A DNA stretch of 64,000 bases from Aquilutibacter rugosus (GTDB lineage: Bacteria > Pseudomonadota > Gammaproteobacteria > Xanthomonadales > Xanthomonadaceae). The stretch covers positions 682,001-746,000 of the forward strand of contig NZ_JAZHBO010000001.1 in assembly GCF_036541335.1 (NCBI RefSeq), in the 5' to 3' direction. Positions within the stretch are counted from its first letter, which is position 1; each line of letters opens with the position of its first letter. A model generated the notes under the pieces. That model was not told the origin of the DNA. It ran no database searches and was given only the letters and a program-made list of their open reading frames with translations. Made by a program: the position numbers and the translations under genes. Positions 33,483-41,661 of the stretch are shown here, in pieces.

Positions 33483-34578
33483 CGAGATTCATGTAGAACA
33501 TGGCCATCAGGGCATCAATGATGATGACGGTCGAAATGGATTGCACCACGGCCGAGGTGGTGTGCTCGCCGAGCGAGGTGGAGGTGCCCTTGACGGTCAG
33601 GCCCTCGAGGCAGCCAATGGTGCCGATCACCAGCGCGAACAGCGGCGCCTTGCTCATGCCGACCCAGAAGTGGCGCACTTCCATGGTGTCCTGCATGCGC
33701 GAGAGGTATTGCTGCGGTGGAATGTCCAGCCCGTAGGCGCCCACCACCAGGCCGCCGAGCAGGCCGGCGATGTCGGCAATGAAGGTCAGCAGCGGCAGGG
33801 TAATGAGGATGGCCAGGATGCGCGGCAGCACCAGCACTTCCATCGGATCCAGGCCGAGCGTGCGGATGGCATCGACTTCTTCGCGGTTGACCATGGAACC
33901 AATGCTGGCGGTGAAGGCACTGGCGGTGCGGCCGGCCAGCAAAATGGCCGCCAGCAGCACGCCGAACTCGCGCAGAAAGGCAATGTTGACCAGCTCGACG
34001 ACGTAAATTTCGGCGCCGAAGTCTTTCAGCACGTTCGCGCCCAGGAAGGCGACCACCGCGCCGACCATGAAGCACAGCAGGGCGACCAGCGGGATCGCGT
34101 CGAGCCCAACCGACTCCATGTGGCTGACGGTACTGGTCAGGCGCAGGCGGCCGGGCTGGAGCAGGGTGCGGAAGAACTTGACCAGCACTTCGCCAAAGAA
34201 GGCCAGGCCGGCCAGGAATTCGTCGCGCACGCGCACCGTGGCTTTGCCCAGCCGGCTCAGTGCGGCAATCAGGCCGATCTCGCGCTTGAGCTTTGGCCGT
34301 TCGTCGGCGACTTCGTCGATCACTTCGGCCAGCGCGGAATGTTCGCGGTGCCAGAGCACGTCGTCGAGTTCGAGCTTGCGTTTGTTGACGAAGCGGCGCA
34401 GCGCCATCACGCCAAAGCTGTCGATTTCCTCGACCTTGCGCGCGTCCAGGTACTTGAGCGTGGGCGATGCGAACTCGAGCAGTGCGATAATCTCGTCGGC
34501 ATGGTCCAGCGTCCATCGGCCGCCAAGGCGAATGGAGTCCTGTTTGTCGTTAAGCACGTCCAGCTGTGGCGCGCTCAT
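33475..34578 (-). CDS. MCE-type permease fused to an N-terminal STAS domain (MlaE-like)
   Basis: 367 residues. The first ~100 form a STAS-like domain (SIRLGGRWTLDHADEIIALL, LDARKVEEIDSFGVMALRRF), and from ~125 the permease follows with SHMESVGLDAIPLVALLCFM, GRTASAFTASIGSMVNREEV, DAIRTLGLDPMEVLVLPRI and five to six membrane segments. In E. coli the STAS protein MlaB is separate; here it is fused, a common arrangement outside enterics. First gene of the operon, divergent from the ThrE-type gene. Confidence 0.9.
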   Translation of the reverse strand: MSAPQLDVLNDKQDSIRLGGRWTLDHADEIIALLEFASPTLKYLDARKVEEIDSFGVMALRRFVNKRKLELDDVLWHREHSALAEVIDEVADERPKLKREIGLIAALSRLGKATVRVRDEFLAGLAFFGEVLVKFFRTLLQPGRLRLTSTVSHMESVGLDAIPLVALLCFMVGAVVAFLGANVLKDFGAEIYVVELVNIAFLREFGVLLAAILLAGRTASAFTASIGSMVNREEVDAIRTLGLDPMEVLVLPRILAILITLPLLTFIADIAGLLGGLVVGAYGLDIPPQQYLSRMQDTMEVRHFWVGMSKAPLFALVIGTIGCLEGLTVKGTSTSLGEHTTSAVVQSISTVIIIDALMAMFYMNLDV

Positions 34579-34661
34579 TGGCTATCTGGTCGGGGCCGCG
34601 TCATCATCGCCTTAGAATACCGCATCGCCCGTGATGATTCTCTATCCAGTAAATTAGGCAG

Positions 34662-35948
34662 ATGCCTTTTCCCGCTTTCGCCATTCCCGATTCGCCCGCG
34701 CCCGCCCGCGATCTGCCGCAGCGTTTTTCGTTCGAAGAGCGCGTCCGGTTCATCACCGCGCTCGCCAAGCAGCTGCATTTTTCCGGCGCCACCTCGCAGC
34801 GCCTGGAAATGGCGATCCGCAATGTGGCCGAGCGGTTCGGCGTGCTGTGCGAGCCTTTCGTGCAGCCGACCGGGCTGATCCTGCACTTCGCCGACCCGGC
34901 GCGGCCCTTCGGTGTCGGTGACATCACGCGGGTGATCCGCTTGCCCTTCGTCGAAACCAACCTGGGCCTGATGACGGAAGTGGACCGGATCGCGGAAGGG
35001 GTCATGGACGGTTCGATGACGCTGCCGCAGGGCGAAGAGGCCATGGCGGCGTTGGACCGTCCGCCCTCGATGGGCCGCACCATCGCCAAGATCGCGTCGC
35101 TGACGACCCTGGCCGGCGGCATCGCCTTGCTGTTGCGTCTGCCGTGGTACGACGTGTCGGTCGCCACCTTGAACGGGCTGATCGCCGGCTTGATCGGGTG
35201 GTACGCCGGCTCGCGGCCGCGCCTGCACGATGCGGTCAACGCATTGACGGCGGTGATCTGCTCGCTGTCGGTGCTGTCGTTCGCGACCTTCGTCGGGCCG
35301 CTCAACCAGAACACGGTCATCGTAGCGTCGCTGATTGCGCTGATGCCGGGCATGCACCTGACCAACTCGATCTCCGAGCTCTGCGCCACGCACCTCGCGG
35401 CGGGCGTGCAGCGCTTTGCCGGCGCGGTCTCGATCATGCTGCAGCTCTCGGTCGGCGTGATGATCGCGCTGTACCTGTTCACGGCCCTGGGCCTCACGCC
35501 GCAAGTCGCGCCCTCGCGCCCGCAGCCGCTGTCGATGGAAATGCTCGGCATGCTCATCACCGCGGTCTCGTTCGCGGTGATCTTCAAGGTCCGCTCGCGC
35601 GACTACCTGCTGGTGATCTTCGCCTGCTGCCTCGGCTATCTCATCGTGCGCTTCGGCGGCGAATGGCTCGGCGCGCACGCCGGCCTGTTCCTGTCGGCTT
35701 TCGTGCTCACCGGCATCGGCAACCTCTACGGCCGCTGGTTCCGCCGCCCCGGCTCGCTCCTGCGCGTCCCCGGCGTCGTGATGCTCGTGCCCGGCTCCGC
35801 CTCGGTCAAGGCGCTGCTCAACGTCCTGCAGCAAAACGTCGACCCCGGCGCCCCCGGCGGGCTGTTGCAGATCAGCTACGTCCTGATGGCCATCGTCGCG
35901 GGCATGATCTTCGGCAACCTCGCGGTCCCGACGCGCTCAACGCTTTAG
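34662..35948 (+). CDS. Threonine/serine exporter family protein (ThrE-like)
   Basis: 428 residues with the two-part ThrE layout: a soluble N-terminal region and DUF1212-type membrane half (FITALAKQLHFSGATSQRLE, LPFVETNLGLMTEVDR), then the C-terminal membrane half with LMPGMHLTNSISELCATHL and a final GSASVKALLNVLQQNV. About ten hydrophobic segments are visible. Exports small amino acids in Corynebacterium; the substrate here is not known. Strongly GC-biased, with long false frames on other strands. Confidence 0.85.
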   Translation: MPFPAFAIPDSPAPARDLPQRFSFEERVRFITALAKQLHFSGATSQRLEMAIRNVAERFGVLCEPFVQPTGLILHFADPARPFGVGDITRVIRLPFVETNLGLMTEVDRIAEGVMDGSMTLPQGEEAMAALDRPPSMGRTIAKIASLTTLAGGIALLLRLPWYDVSVATLNGLIAGLIGWYAGSRPRLHDAVNALTAVICSLSVLSFATFVGPLNQNTVIVASLIALMPGMHLTNSISELCATHLAAGVQRFAGAVSIMLQLSVGVMIALYLFTALGLTPQVAPSRPQPLSMEMLGMLITAVSFAVIFKVRSRDYLLVIFACCLGYLIVRFGGEWLGAHAGLFLSAFVLTGIGNLYGRWFRRPGSLLRVPGVVMLVPGSASVKALLNVLQQNVDPGAPGGLLQISYVLMAIVAGMIFGNLAVPTRSTL

Positions 35949-35951
35949 GAG

Positions 35952-35973
35952 CAGCTTCTAGCTTCCGGGTTCT
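35952..35973 (+). repeat. Short repeat related to AGCTTCTAGACTCT
   Basis: AGCTTCTAGCTTCCGGGTTCTA lies between the converging ends of the ThrE-type gene and the XRE gene. Its first part is the reverse complement of the 14 bp unit at 31055-31096 with changes. Relationship is suggestive only. Confidence 0.4.
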
Positions 35974-36466
35974 ATCGCGCCCAGATCTCGCGCCCGAGTT
36001 TTCGTTCGCGGTAAATCTTCCAGCGCGGCTTGACCCAATGCCGCTTGACGTAAAAGTCGTCCTTGCGGTGAAACAGAATCTCCACGTGAAATCCGCACGC
36101 GTTGGCGTAGCGCTCAATCACGCCGAGCGACGGCCGCCGTTCGCCCCGCTCAATCCGGCGCAGATAGGCGTCGTCCACCTGAAGCCGCTCGGCCAGTTCC
36201 TCAAGGTTGAGATTGGCGCGCCTTCGCAAGCGCTTCAAGTCGGTCATGCGGCTCCGCGCGTCCGCATCTCGCGGATTGGTCGGCGCATACGCCCACCCGC
36301 CCGACGGCCTGACGTTGAAGTCATGACACCAACCCGTCGGATAACGCACCCTCGACGTTTCTTCCGCATCCATCCGTACGGCCCTGGCGTGCAGTTCATC
36401 ATCGGATTCCGGCCGCACGACCCGCTCCAGCGCATCGTACTCGGCCTCGGTCAATTGTCCTTTCAT
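35972..36466 (-). CDS. XRE family transcriptional regulator (orphan)
   Basis: 164 residues. A helix-turn-helix lies at about 77-131 (LKRLRRRANLNLEELAERLQ, then YLRRIERGERRPSLGVIERY). The N-terminal 75 residues (EYDALERVVRPESDDELHAR) are unfamiliar, and the C-terminus is very basic (KRHWVKPRWKIYRERKLGRE). No toxin or obvious target gene is adjacent. Two 40 bp repeats begin about 110 bases upstream of its start and might be operators, but this is a guess. Confidence 0.75.
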   Translation of the reverse strand: MKGQLTEAEYDALERVVRPESDDELHARAVRMDAEETSRVRYPTGWCHDFNVRPSGGWAYAPTNPRDADARSRMTDLKRLRRRANLNLEELAERLQVDDAYLRRIERGERRPSLGVIERYANACGFHVEILFHRKDDFYVKRHWVKPRWKIYRERKLGREIWAR

Positions 36467-36697
36467 GCCTGCAGGATGGCCCGTTTTTCGGCTGCTGACA
36501 GTCAGTTCGGGCCTCGATTGCGCGTCCGAAAAGGCCGCGACTGGTTGTCAGAATATTACCGTTTGCGTCCGCCACCCGGCAGGCCAGGGGCCTTTCCCTC
36601 ACGGGGTCATGCAACCTGGCAGGCCAGGCCCCTTTCCCTCACGGGGTGACGCGGCCTTGCAGCCTTACAGCCCGGCGCTGTTGCCCTGTTGCGGCGC
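36467..36697. other. Gene-free region upstream of the XRE gene
   Basis: No supported gene is seen here. The stretch must hold the promoter of the XRE gene and contains the two 40 bp repeats at 36579-36658. It continues directly into the 232 bp palindromic element, so 36467-36978 is the longest gene-free stretch in the window. Confidence 0.6.
36579..36658 (+). repeat. Two tandem 40 bp repeats
   Basis: Units start at 36579 and 36619, both with GGCAGGCCAGG, then CCTTTCCCTCACGGGGT. They differ at a few positions; the second has GGCCCC where the first has GGGGCC. Each contains a CCCC/GGGG pairing possibility around TTTCCCTCAC. Confidence 0.8.
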
Positions 36698-36929
36698 TAT
36701 CCGAAATTGAACATTTTTGACCGTCAAAAAATGAGCCGCACGGCACTCGTAACGGCCTATATCGTGATGTCTATCGCAGACAATTTTGTTCAACCGACCT
36801 GCAAAGTGCAGAAATTGGAGTTTGCAAAACGGTTGAACATTTTTGGTCCATTAAATTCGAGCATTTCATCACAAATGACGTCCAATAATGAGTGAGCTAT
36901 CACCGACAAAAATGTTCAATTTCGGATAG
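36698..36929. mobile_element. 232 bp MITE-like element with 23 bp perfect terminal inverted repeats
   Basis: The left end (36698-36720) starts CTATCCGAAATTGAAC and the right end (36907-36929) is its perfect 23 bp reverse complement. Inside is a nested 10 bp inverted repeat (36787-36796 / 36830-36839) and a central CTGCA-AAG-TGCAG hairpin (36799-36811). The core TTGAACATTTTTG recurs at both ends and near 36833. The element is more AT-rich than its surroundings and codes for nothing obvious. No target-site duplication is visible, so transposition is inferred from structure only. It lies just past the proS stop. Confidence 0.65.
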
Positions 36930-36978
36930 GTAAGAAATGTGATGCGAGCGCACCACCCGGACGTCACCAATTGGGTGC

Positions 36979-38718
36979 TCAGCCTGCCAAGCGAGCGAGC
37001 AGGGCGCGGTGGTCGAGCGCAGTGGATTCGGTGTCGCGACGGCCGCGGTACTCATAGGTACCGGATTCGAGGCCGCGACCGGAGACGACCACGCGGTGGG
37101 GGATGCCGAGCAGCTCGATGTCGGCAAACATGTTGCCGGGGCGAAGGCCGCGGTCGTCGAGGACGACGTCGTGGCCGGCGGCGGTGAGTTCGTCGTAGAG
37201 CGCCGCGGCGGCGGCGGTGACGGTCGGTTCGTCTTTCGGATTGATGACGCAGACGGCGACTTGCCAGGGGGCCATGGCGGCGGGCCAGATGATGCCCGCG
37301 TCGTCGTGGTTCTGCTCAATAGCAGCAGCGACAATGCGCGAAACGCCAATGCCGTAGCAGCCCATCATGGGCGTGGCGGCCTTGCCGGTTTCATCGAGGA
37401 CGGTGCAGTTCATGTCGCGGGCGTAGCGGTCGCCGAGCTGGAATACGTGGCCGACCTCGATGCCGCGCGCAATGGCCAGCGTGCCCTGGCCGTCGGGCGA
37501 GGGGTCGCCTTCGACCACGTTGCGCAGGTCAGCGACCAGCGCGGGCTCCGGAAGGTCGCGGCCCCAGTTGACGCCGCGGATGTGGAACTTGGGCACGTTG
37601 GCGCCGACGACAAAGTCGGACAGCACGGCGGCGGCGCGGTCGGCAATGATGCGGATCGGGCGCGGGGTGGGGCCGATATTGCCTTCGCCATCGAACAGCG
37701 GGCCGATAAAGCCGGGCACGGTGCCCAGGGCGTCACGGATTTCCTGCTCGGTCGCCAGGCGGTATTCGCCAATGGCCTTGGTCAACTTGATCTCGTTGAT
37801 CTCGTGGTCGCCGCGCAGAATCGCCATGACCATGTCGCCGGAATCGGTGTTCGATTCGCTGTCGACCGTGATCACGCAAATGGTCTTGGCCGTGCGTTCA
37901 ATCGGCAGGCCGATCAGTTCGGCGACGGCAGCGCAGGTGGTTTGCTTGGGCGTATCGACGCGTGCGGCCGTCTCGCTCGGGGCGGGGCGGGTGGCGGTGG
38001 TGATCGCTTCGGCCAGTTCGATATTGGCAGCGTATTCACTGCCCGTGCTGTAGGCGATGGCATCTTCGCCGCTGTCAGCCAGCACCTGGAACTCGTGCGA
38101 TGCGAAACCGCCGATGGCGCCCGTATCGGCTTCGACGGCGCGGAACTTGAGGCCCAGGCGCTCGAAGATGCGGACGTAGGTGTCGTACATGTTGCGGTAT
38201 TCGCGGGCCAGATCGTCCTTGGTCAGGTGGAACGAGTAGGCATCCTTCATCAGGAACTCGCGGGCGCGCATGACGCCGAAACGCGGGCGAATCTCATCGC
38301 GGAACTTGGTCTGGATCTGGTAGAAGTTGACCGGCAACTGCTTGTACGAAGCGATTTCGTTGCGGGCAAAGTCGGTGATCACTTCCTCGGCGGTGGGGCC
38401 GTAGCAGTACTCGGCCTCTTTGCGGTCCTTGATTTTCAGCAGCTGGCCGCCGAATTTTTCCCAGCGGCCGGTCTCATCCCACAGTTCGCGCGGTTGGATG
38501 CTGGGCATCAGCAGCTCGACGGCGCCGGCATTGTTCATCTCCTCACGCACGATGGCCTCGACCTTGCGCAAAACACGCAGGCCCAGTGGGGACCAGGTGT
38601 ACAGGCCCGATGCGAGCTTGCGGATCATACCGGTGCGGAGCATCAGCTTGTGGCTGGCGAGAACGGCTTCGGCGGGGATTTCCTTGACGGTGCGGAGGTG
38701 GTACTGCGAGAGGCGCAT
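36979..38718 (-). CDS. proS: Prolyl-tRNA synthetase
   Basis: 579 residues, the bacterial long form. Class II motifs are visible: motif 1 in LGLRVLRKVEAIVREEMNNAGAVE (about 52-75), motif 2 with the FRDEIRPRFGVMRAREF region, and motif 3 with GCYGIGVSRIVAAAIEQ. Between motifs 2 and 3 is the YbaK-like editing domain (EVPKQ-like region, about 225-400), which removes mischarged alanine. The start MRLSQYHLRTVKE at 38718 is the conserved one; the frame extends six codons upstream. Confidence 0.97.
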   Translation of the reverse strand: MRLSQYHLRTVKEIPAEAVLASHKLMLRTGMIRKLASGLYTWSPLGLRVLRKVEAIVREEMNNAGAVELLMPSIQPRELWDETGRWEKFGGQLLKIKDRKEAEYCYGPTAEEVITDFARNEIASYKQLPVNFYQIQTKFRDEIRPRFGVMRAREFLMKDAYSFHLTKDDLAREYRNMYDTYVRIFERLGLKFRAVEADTGAIGGFASHEFQVLADSGEDAIAYSTGSEYAANIELAEAITTATRPAPSETAARVDTPKQTTCAAVAELIGLPIERTAKTICVITVDSESNTDSGDMVMAILRGDHEINEIKLTKAIGEYRLATEQEIRDALGTVPGFIGPLFDGEGNIGPTPRPIRIIADRAAAVLSDFVVGANVPKFHIRGVNWGRDLPEPALVADLRNVVEGDPSPDGQGTLAIARGIEVGHVFQLGDRYARDMNCTVLDETGKAATPMMGCYGIGVSRIVAAAIEQNHDDAGIIWPAAMAPWQVAVCVINPKDEPTVTAAAAALYDELTAAGHDVVLDDRGLRPGNMFADIELLGIPHRVVVSGRGLESGTYEYRGRRDTESTALDHRALLARLAG

Positions 38719-38766
38719 TGGCTGTTTTCGGCGCAAATAAACGTCAATTTTGCCATACTAGGCGGT

Positions 38767-39558
38767 ATGAATCCGCATCCCAATGCGTCACAACAGCCGC
38801 GGCGGCGGCGGGGCATCTACTTGTTGCCCAATCTCTTCACCACGGCCGGCATGTTTTCCGGCTTTTTCGCCATCATTGCAGCCACCCAGGGGCGGTTTGA
38901 GCACGCCTGCGTTGCCATCTTCATGGCCGCGGTGTTCGATGGCATGGACGGCCGAATTGCGCGCCTAACCAACACGCAATCCGAGTTCGGCATGCAGTAC
39001 GACTCGCTGGCCGACCTGGTGTCCTTTGGCCTGGCGCCGGCGCTGGTGATGTATCACTGGTCGCTCGAGTTCCTGCGTCACGATTCGGCCACGCTGGGCA
39101 AATTGGGCTGGATGGCCGCTTTTTTGTACGCCGCCTGTGGGGCGTTGCGACTGGCACGCTTCAACTCGCAGGCCACGCAAGTGGATAAGCGCTGGTTCGT
39201 GGGTCTGGCCTCGCCGGCGGCTGCGGCGCTGATGGCGGCCTTCATCTGGACTTGTGTGGATAACGGATTGAGCGGCGAGCAAATGCGGTTTGCGGCGCTG
39301 CCGGTCACTGCGATCATCGGCATGCTGATGTTCTCGCGCTTCTTCTACACCTCGTTCAAGGGCTCGCGCAAGGACGATCGCGTTCCGTTCTGGTCGCTGC
39401 TGATTCTGGTCATGGCGATGATCGGCGTGGCGCTGAATCCGCCTGTCGTGCTGTTGGTGGTGTTTGGGTTGTACGCGCTGCTCGGCCCGGTCGCGTGGCT
39501 GTGGCGCAAGATCACGCGCAAACCGTTAGATGTGTCGATTGCCGCTACGAATGACTGA
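38767..39558 (+). CDS. pssA: CDP-diacylglycerol-serine O-phosphatidyltransferase
   Basis: Makes phosphatidylserine, the precursor of phosphatidylethanolamine, in the inner membrane. 263 residues; the CDP-alcohol phosphotransferase motif DG-x2-AR-x8-G-x3-D-x3-D is seen as DGMDGRIAR...GMQYDSLAD. It begins MNPHPNASQQPRRRRGIYLLPN and has about six to eight membrane segments. ATG 38767 is preferred over the very long upstream extension, which runs antisense through proS. It overlaps the next gene by eight bases. Confidence 0.95.
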   Translation: MNPHPNASQQPRRRRGIYLLPNLFTTAGMFSGFFAIIAATQGRFEHACVAIFMAAVFDGMDGRIARLTNTQSEFGMQYDSLADLVSFGLAPALVMYHWSLEFLRHDSATLGKLGWMAAFLYAACGALRLARFNSQATQVDKRWFVGLASPAAAALMAAFIWTCVDNGLSGEQMRFAALPVTAIIGMLMFSRFFYTSFKGSRKDDRVPFWSLLILVMAMIGVALNPPVVLLVVFGLYALLGPVAWLWRKITRKPLDVSIAATND

Positions 39559-39976
39559 GTCGCTGTTCTCGCCCGAACAAGTGCAATACCTGCATGCCAT
39601 GGGCCTGCCGGTGTACATGTTGCAGGCCGATGAGTCTGCGGTCGCTGCTGCGCCGCCGGTGCCATCCAAAAAACCGGCGCCGGTACCGGTGGAGGCACCG
39701 AACGTCACGGCACCCAAACCCCAAGCGCCGAAGCCGACAGCTGCAACAGTTCGGGAAACGGTTGCGGCGCCCGCGCGGCCTTCGACACGGCATGCATTGC
39801 CGCCCGGCAGTCCGCTGGAACGCGATCTGTTGGCAGCAACCGGTCGGACGCGCCGCAGTGAGGCCCGCGCGGTGCTCGATACATTGGGCATTCACGCCGC
39901 GACCCTGCGTGGAGATGCGGCCGCCAAACGCGCCGCCTGGATTGCGCTGCGTGCCGTGAGGCCTAAGCGGCGGTGA
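39551..39976 (+). CDS. Small protein upstream of rimI, possible HolD (DNA polymerase III psi) analogue
   Basis: 141 residues. The N-terminus MTESLFSPEQVQYLHAMGLP resembles the short chi-binding start of HolD-type proteins. A Pro/Ala/Val-rich linker (about 45-85) follows and a C-terminal domain PGSPLERDLLAATGRTRRSE. In enterics holD is immediately upstream of rimI, and here this gene overlaps the rimI start (GTGA). holC is also in the window (46703). Gene order and the N-terminal look are the only support; it may be an unrelated hypothetical. Confidence 0.5.
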   Translation: MTESLFSPEQVQYLHAMGLPVYMLQADESAVAAAPPVPSKKPAPVPVEAPNVTAPKPQAPKPTAATVRETVAAPARPSTRHALPPGSPLERDLLAATGRTRRSEARAVLDTLGIHAATLRGDAAAKRAAWIALRAVRPKRR

Positions 39977-40431
39977 ACCGTTTTTTCCGCGAGATCGTCG
40001 CTGCCGATTTTGATGCGCTGTGGGCGATTGAGCCGCGGGCGTATCAGTTTGCATGGAGTCAGCAGATCCTGCGCGATTGCCTGAATGCGCGCTACCCCGC
40101 TTGGCTAATGCACGATGCCGAGGGCACGGTCATGGGGTATGCCTTCCTCAGTGTGGGCGCGGGCGAGGCGCACCTGCTGAATCTCGCGGTAGCACCCGAG
40201 TTTCAGAATCGTGGTGTGGGACGCGCGCTGTTAGCCTACGTGCTGCAAAAGGGCGAGCAAATGGGCCTGGAACGGATGTTTCTTGAGGTCCGGCCTTCGA
40301 ACCATGCGGCGATCAATCTGTACGACGAGGCCGGCTTCAACGAAATCGGCCGGCGCCCCGGTTATTACCCGGCACCCAATGGTACCCGTGAGGAAGCGAT
40401 CGTCATGGCCCGAGAGTATTTGGGACCCTGA
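39973..40431 (+). CDS. rimI: Ribosomal protein S18 alanine N-acetyltransferase (RimI)
   Basis: A GNAT acetyltransferase of 152 residues. The acetyl-CoA loop VAPEFQNRGVGRALLAYVLQ covers motif A, followed by MFLEVRPSNHAAINLYDEAGF and the RimI-type end RRPGYYPAPNGTREEAIVMA. The GTG start overlaps the stop of the preceding gene. Acetylates the N-terminal alanine of S18 in E. coli; other substrates are possible. Confidence 0.9.
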   Translation: MNRFFREIVAADFDALWAIEPRAYQFAWSQQILRDCLNARYPAWLMHDAEGTVMGYAFLSVGAGEAHLLNLAVAPEFQNRGVGRALLAYVLQKGEQMGLERMFLEVRPSNHAAINLYDEAGFNEIGRRPGYYPAPNGTREEAIVMAREYLGP

Positions 40432-40443
40432 TAAACTGGTGCG

Positions 40444-41613
40444 ATGAGCACATCCAAACGCGAACTGGCGCTGGCCTCGCTGGCCATCCATGGCGGTCAA
40501 TCCGTCGATCCCACCACCGGCGCGGTCATGCCGCCGATCTACGCCACCTCGACCTATGCGCAATCCTCGCCGGGTGAGCATCAGGGCTTTGAGTACAGCC
40601 GCACGCACAATCCCACGCGGTTTGCGTACGAGCGCTGTATCGCTGCACTCGAAGGCGGCACGCGCGGTTATGCCTTCGGTAGCGGCATGGCGACCACGTC
40701 GACCATTCTCGAACTGCTGGATGCGGGCAGTCACATCATCGCAACTGACGATCTGTACGGCGGAACTTATCGTCTGATGGAACGAGTGCGTCAGCGCACT
40801 GCACAGCTGCAGGTGAGCTGGGTCGATCTGAGCGATGAAGAGGCCTTTAAGGCCGCGATTCGTCCCGAGACCAAGATGGTTTGGATCGAAACGCCGACCA
40901 ATCCGCTGCTGAAGCTGATTGATATCCGCAAAATTGCACGAATTGCCCGTAAAAAAGGCATTCTGGTGGTGGTAGACAACACCTTCTGCTCGCCGATCAA
41001 TCAGCGTCCGCTGGAGTTGGGCGCCGACATCGTCATGCATTCGGCTACCAAATATCTCAACGGTCACTCCGACATGGTCGGTGGCATTGCCGTCGTGGGC
41101 GATAACCCGGAACTCGCCGAACAAATGGCGTTTCTGCAAAATTCGATCGGTGCCGTGCAGGGTCCGTTTGACAGCTTTTTGGCACTGCGTGGTTTAAAGA
41201 CGCTGGCCCTGCGCATGCGCGCCCATAACGAAAATGGACTGGTACTGGCCAAATGGCTGCAACGTCAGCCGGGCATCGAGGACGTCATTTACCCGGGTCT
41301 GCGTTCGCATCCGCAACACGCACTGGCGGCTAAGCAGATGGATGGCTTTGGCGGCATGATCAGCGTGCGGGTCAAAGGCGGCGAACGCGGTGCCAAGCGC
41401 TTCATGGAGCGCATGGAGCTGTTCACCATCGCCGAATCGCTCGGTGGCGTCGAGTCGCTGGTCAATCACCCGGCCATCATGACGCATGCCTCGATTCCGC
41501 CGGCACGTCGCAAGGAGCTGGGCATTACCGACAATCTGGTGCGTATCAGTGTCGGCATCGAAGACGTAGCTGACCTAAAGTACGATCTCGCCAACGCGCT
41601 AAGCAAAGGGTGA
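40444..41613 (+). CDS. Cystathionine gamma-synthase / gamma-lyase (PLP-dependent)
   Basis: 389 residues of the Cys/Met metabolism PLP family. Seen: PPIYATSTYAQ, YSRTHNPTRFAYERCIAALE, DDLYGGTYRLMERV, VVVDNTFCSP and the PLP-lysine motif HSATKYLNGHSDMVGG, with SLGGVESLVNHPAIMTHA near the end. Synthase and lyase cannot be separated by eye; metB and metC names are both used for the Xanthomonas relative. With the beta-synthase at 13982 it could complete reverse transsulfuration. It starts 12 bases after rimI. Confidence 0.9.
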   Translation: MSTSKRELALASLAIHGGQSVDPTTGAVMPPIYATSTYAQSSPGEHQGFEYSRTHNPTRFAYERCIAALEGGTRGYAFGSGMATTSTILELLDAGSHIIATDDLYGGTYRLMERVRQRTAQLQVSWVDLSDEEAFKAAIRPETKMVWIETPTNPLLKLIDIRKIARIARKKGILVVVDNTFCSPINQRPLELGADIVMHSATKYLNGHSDMVGGIAVVGDNPELAEQMAFLQNSIGAVQGPFDSFLALRGLKTLALRMRAHNENGLVLAKWLQRQPGIEDVIYPGLRSHPQHALAAKQMDGFGGMISVRVKGGERGAKRFMERMELFTIAESLGGVESLVNHPAIMTHASIPPARRKELGITDNLVRISVGIEDVADLKYDLANALSKG

Positions 41614-41661
41614 TCGGCTAAAATCAGGGTTTCCTGCTGATTTGCCGTAACGGAGCCCCGG

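Noticed and set aside
33148..34878. A 576-codon frame opposite the MCE transporter genes
   Set aside because: The minus strand codes for clear ATPase and permease proteins with all motifs; the plus frame shows no recognisable domain.
36579..36658. CRISPR-like repeats
   Set aside because: Only two abutting 40 bp units without spacers, and no cas genes in the window.
37009..38766. A very long frame opposite proS that runs into pssA
   Set aside because: The residues before 38767 are the antisense of proS and are low-complexity Ala/Gly/Asp-rich; the conserved PssA sequence begins at ATG 38767.
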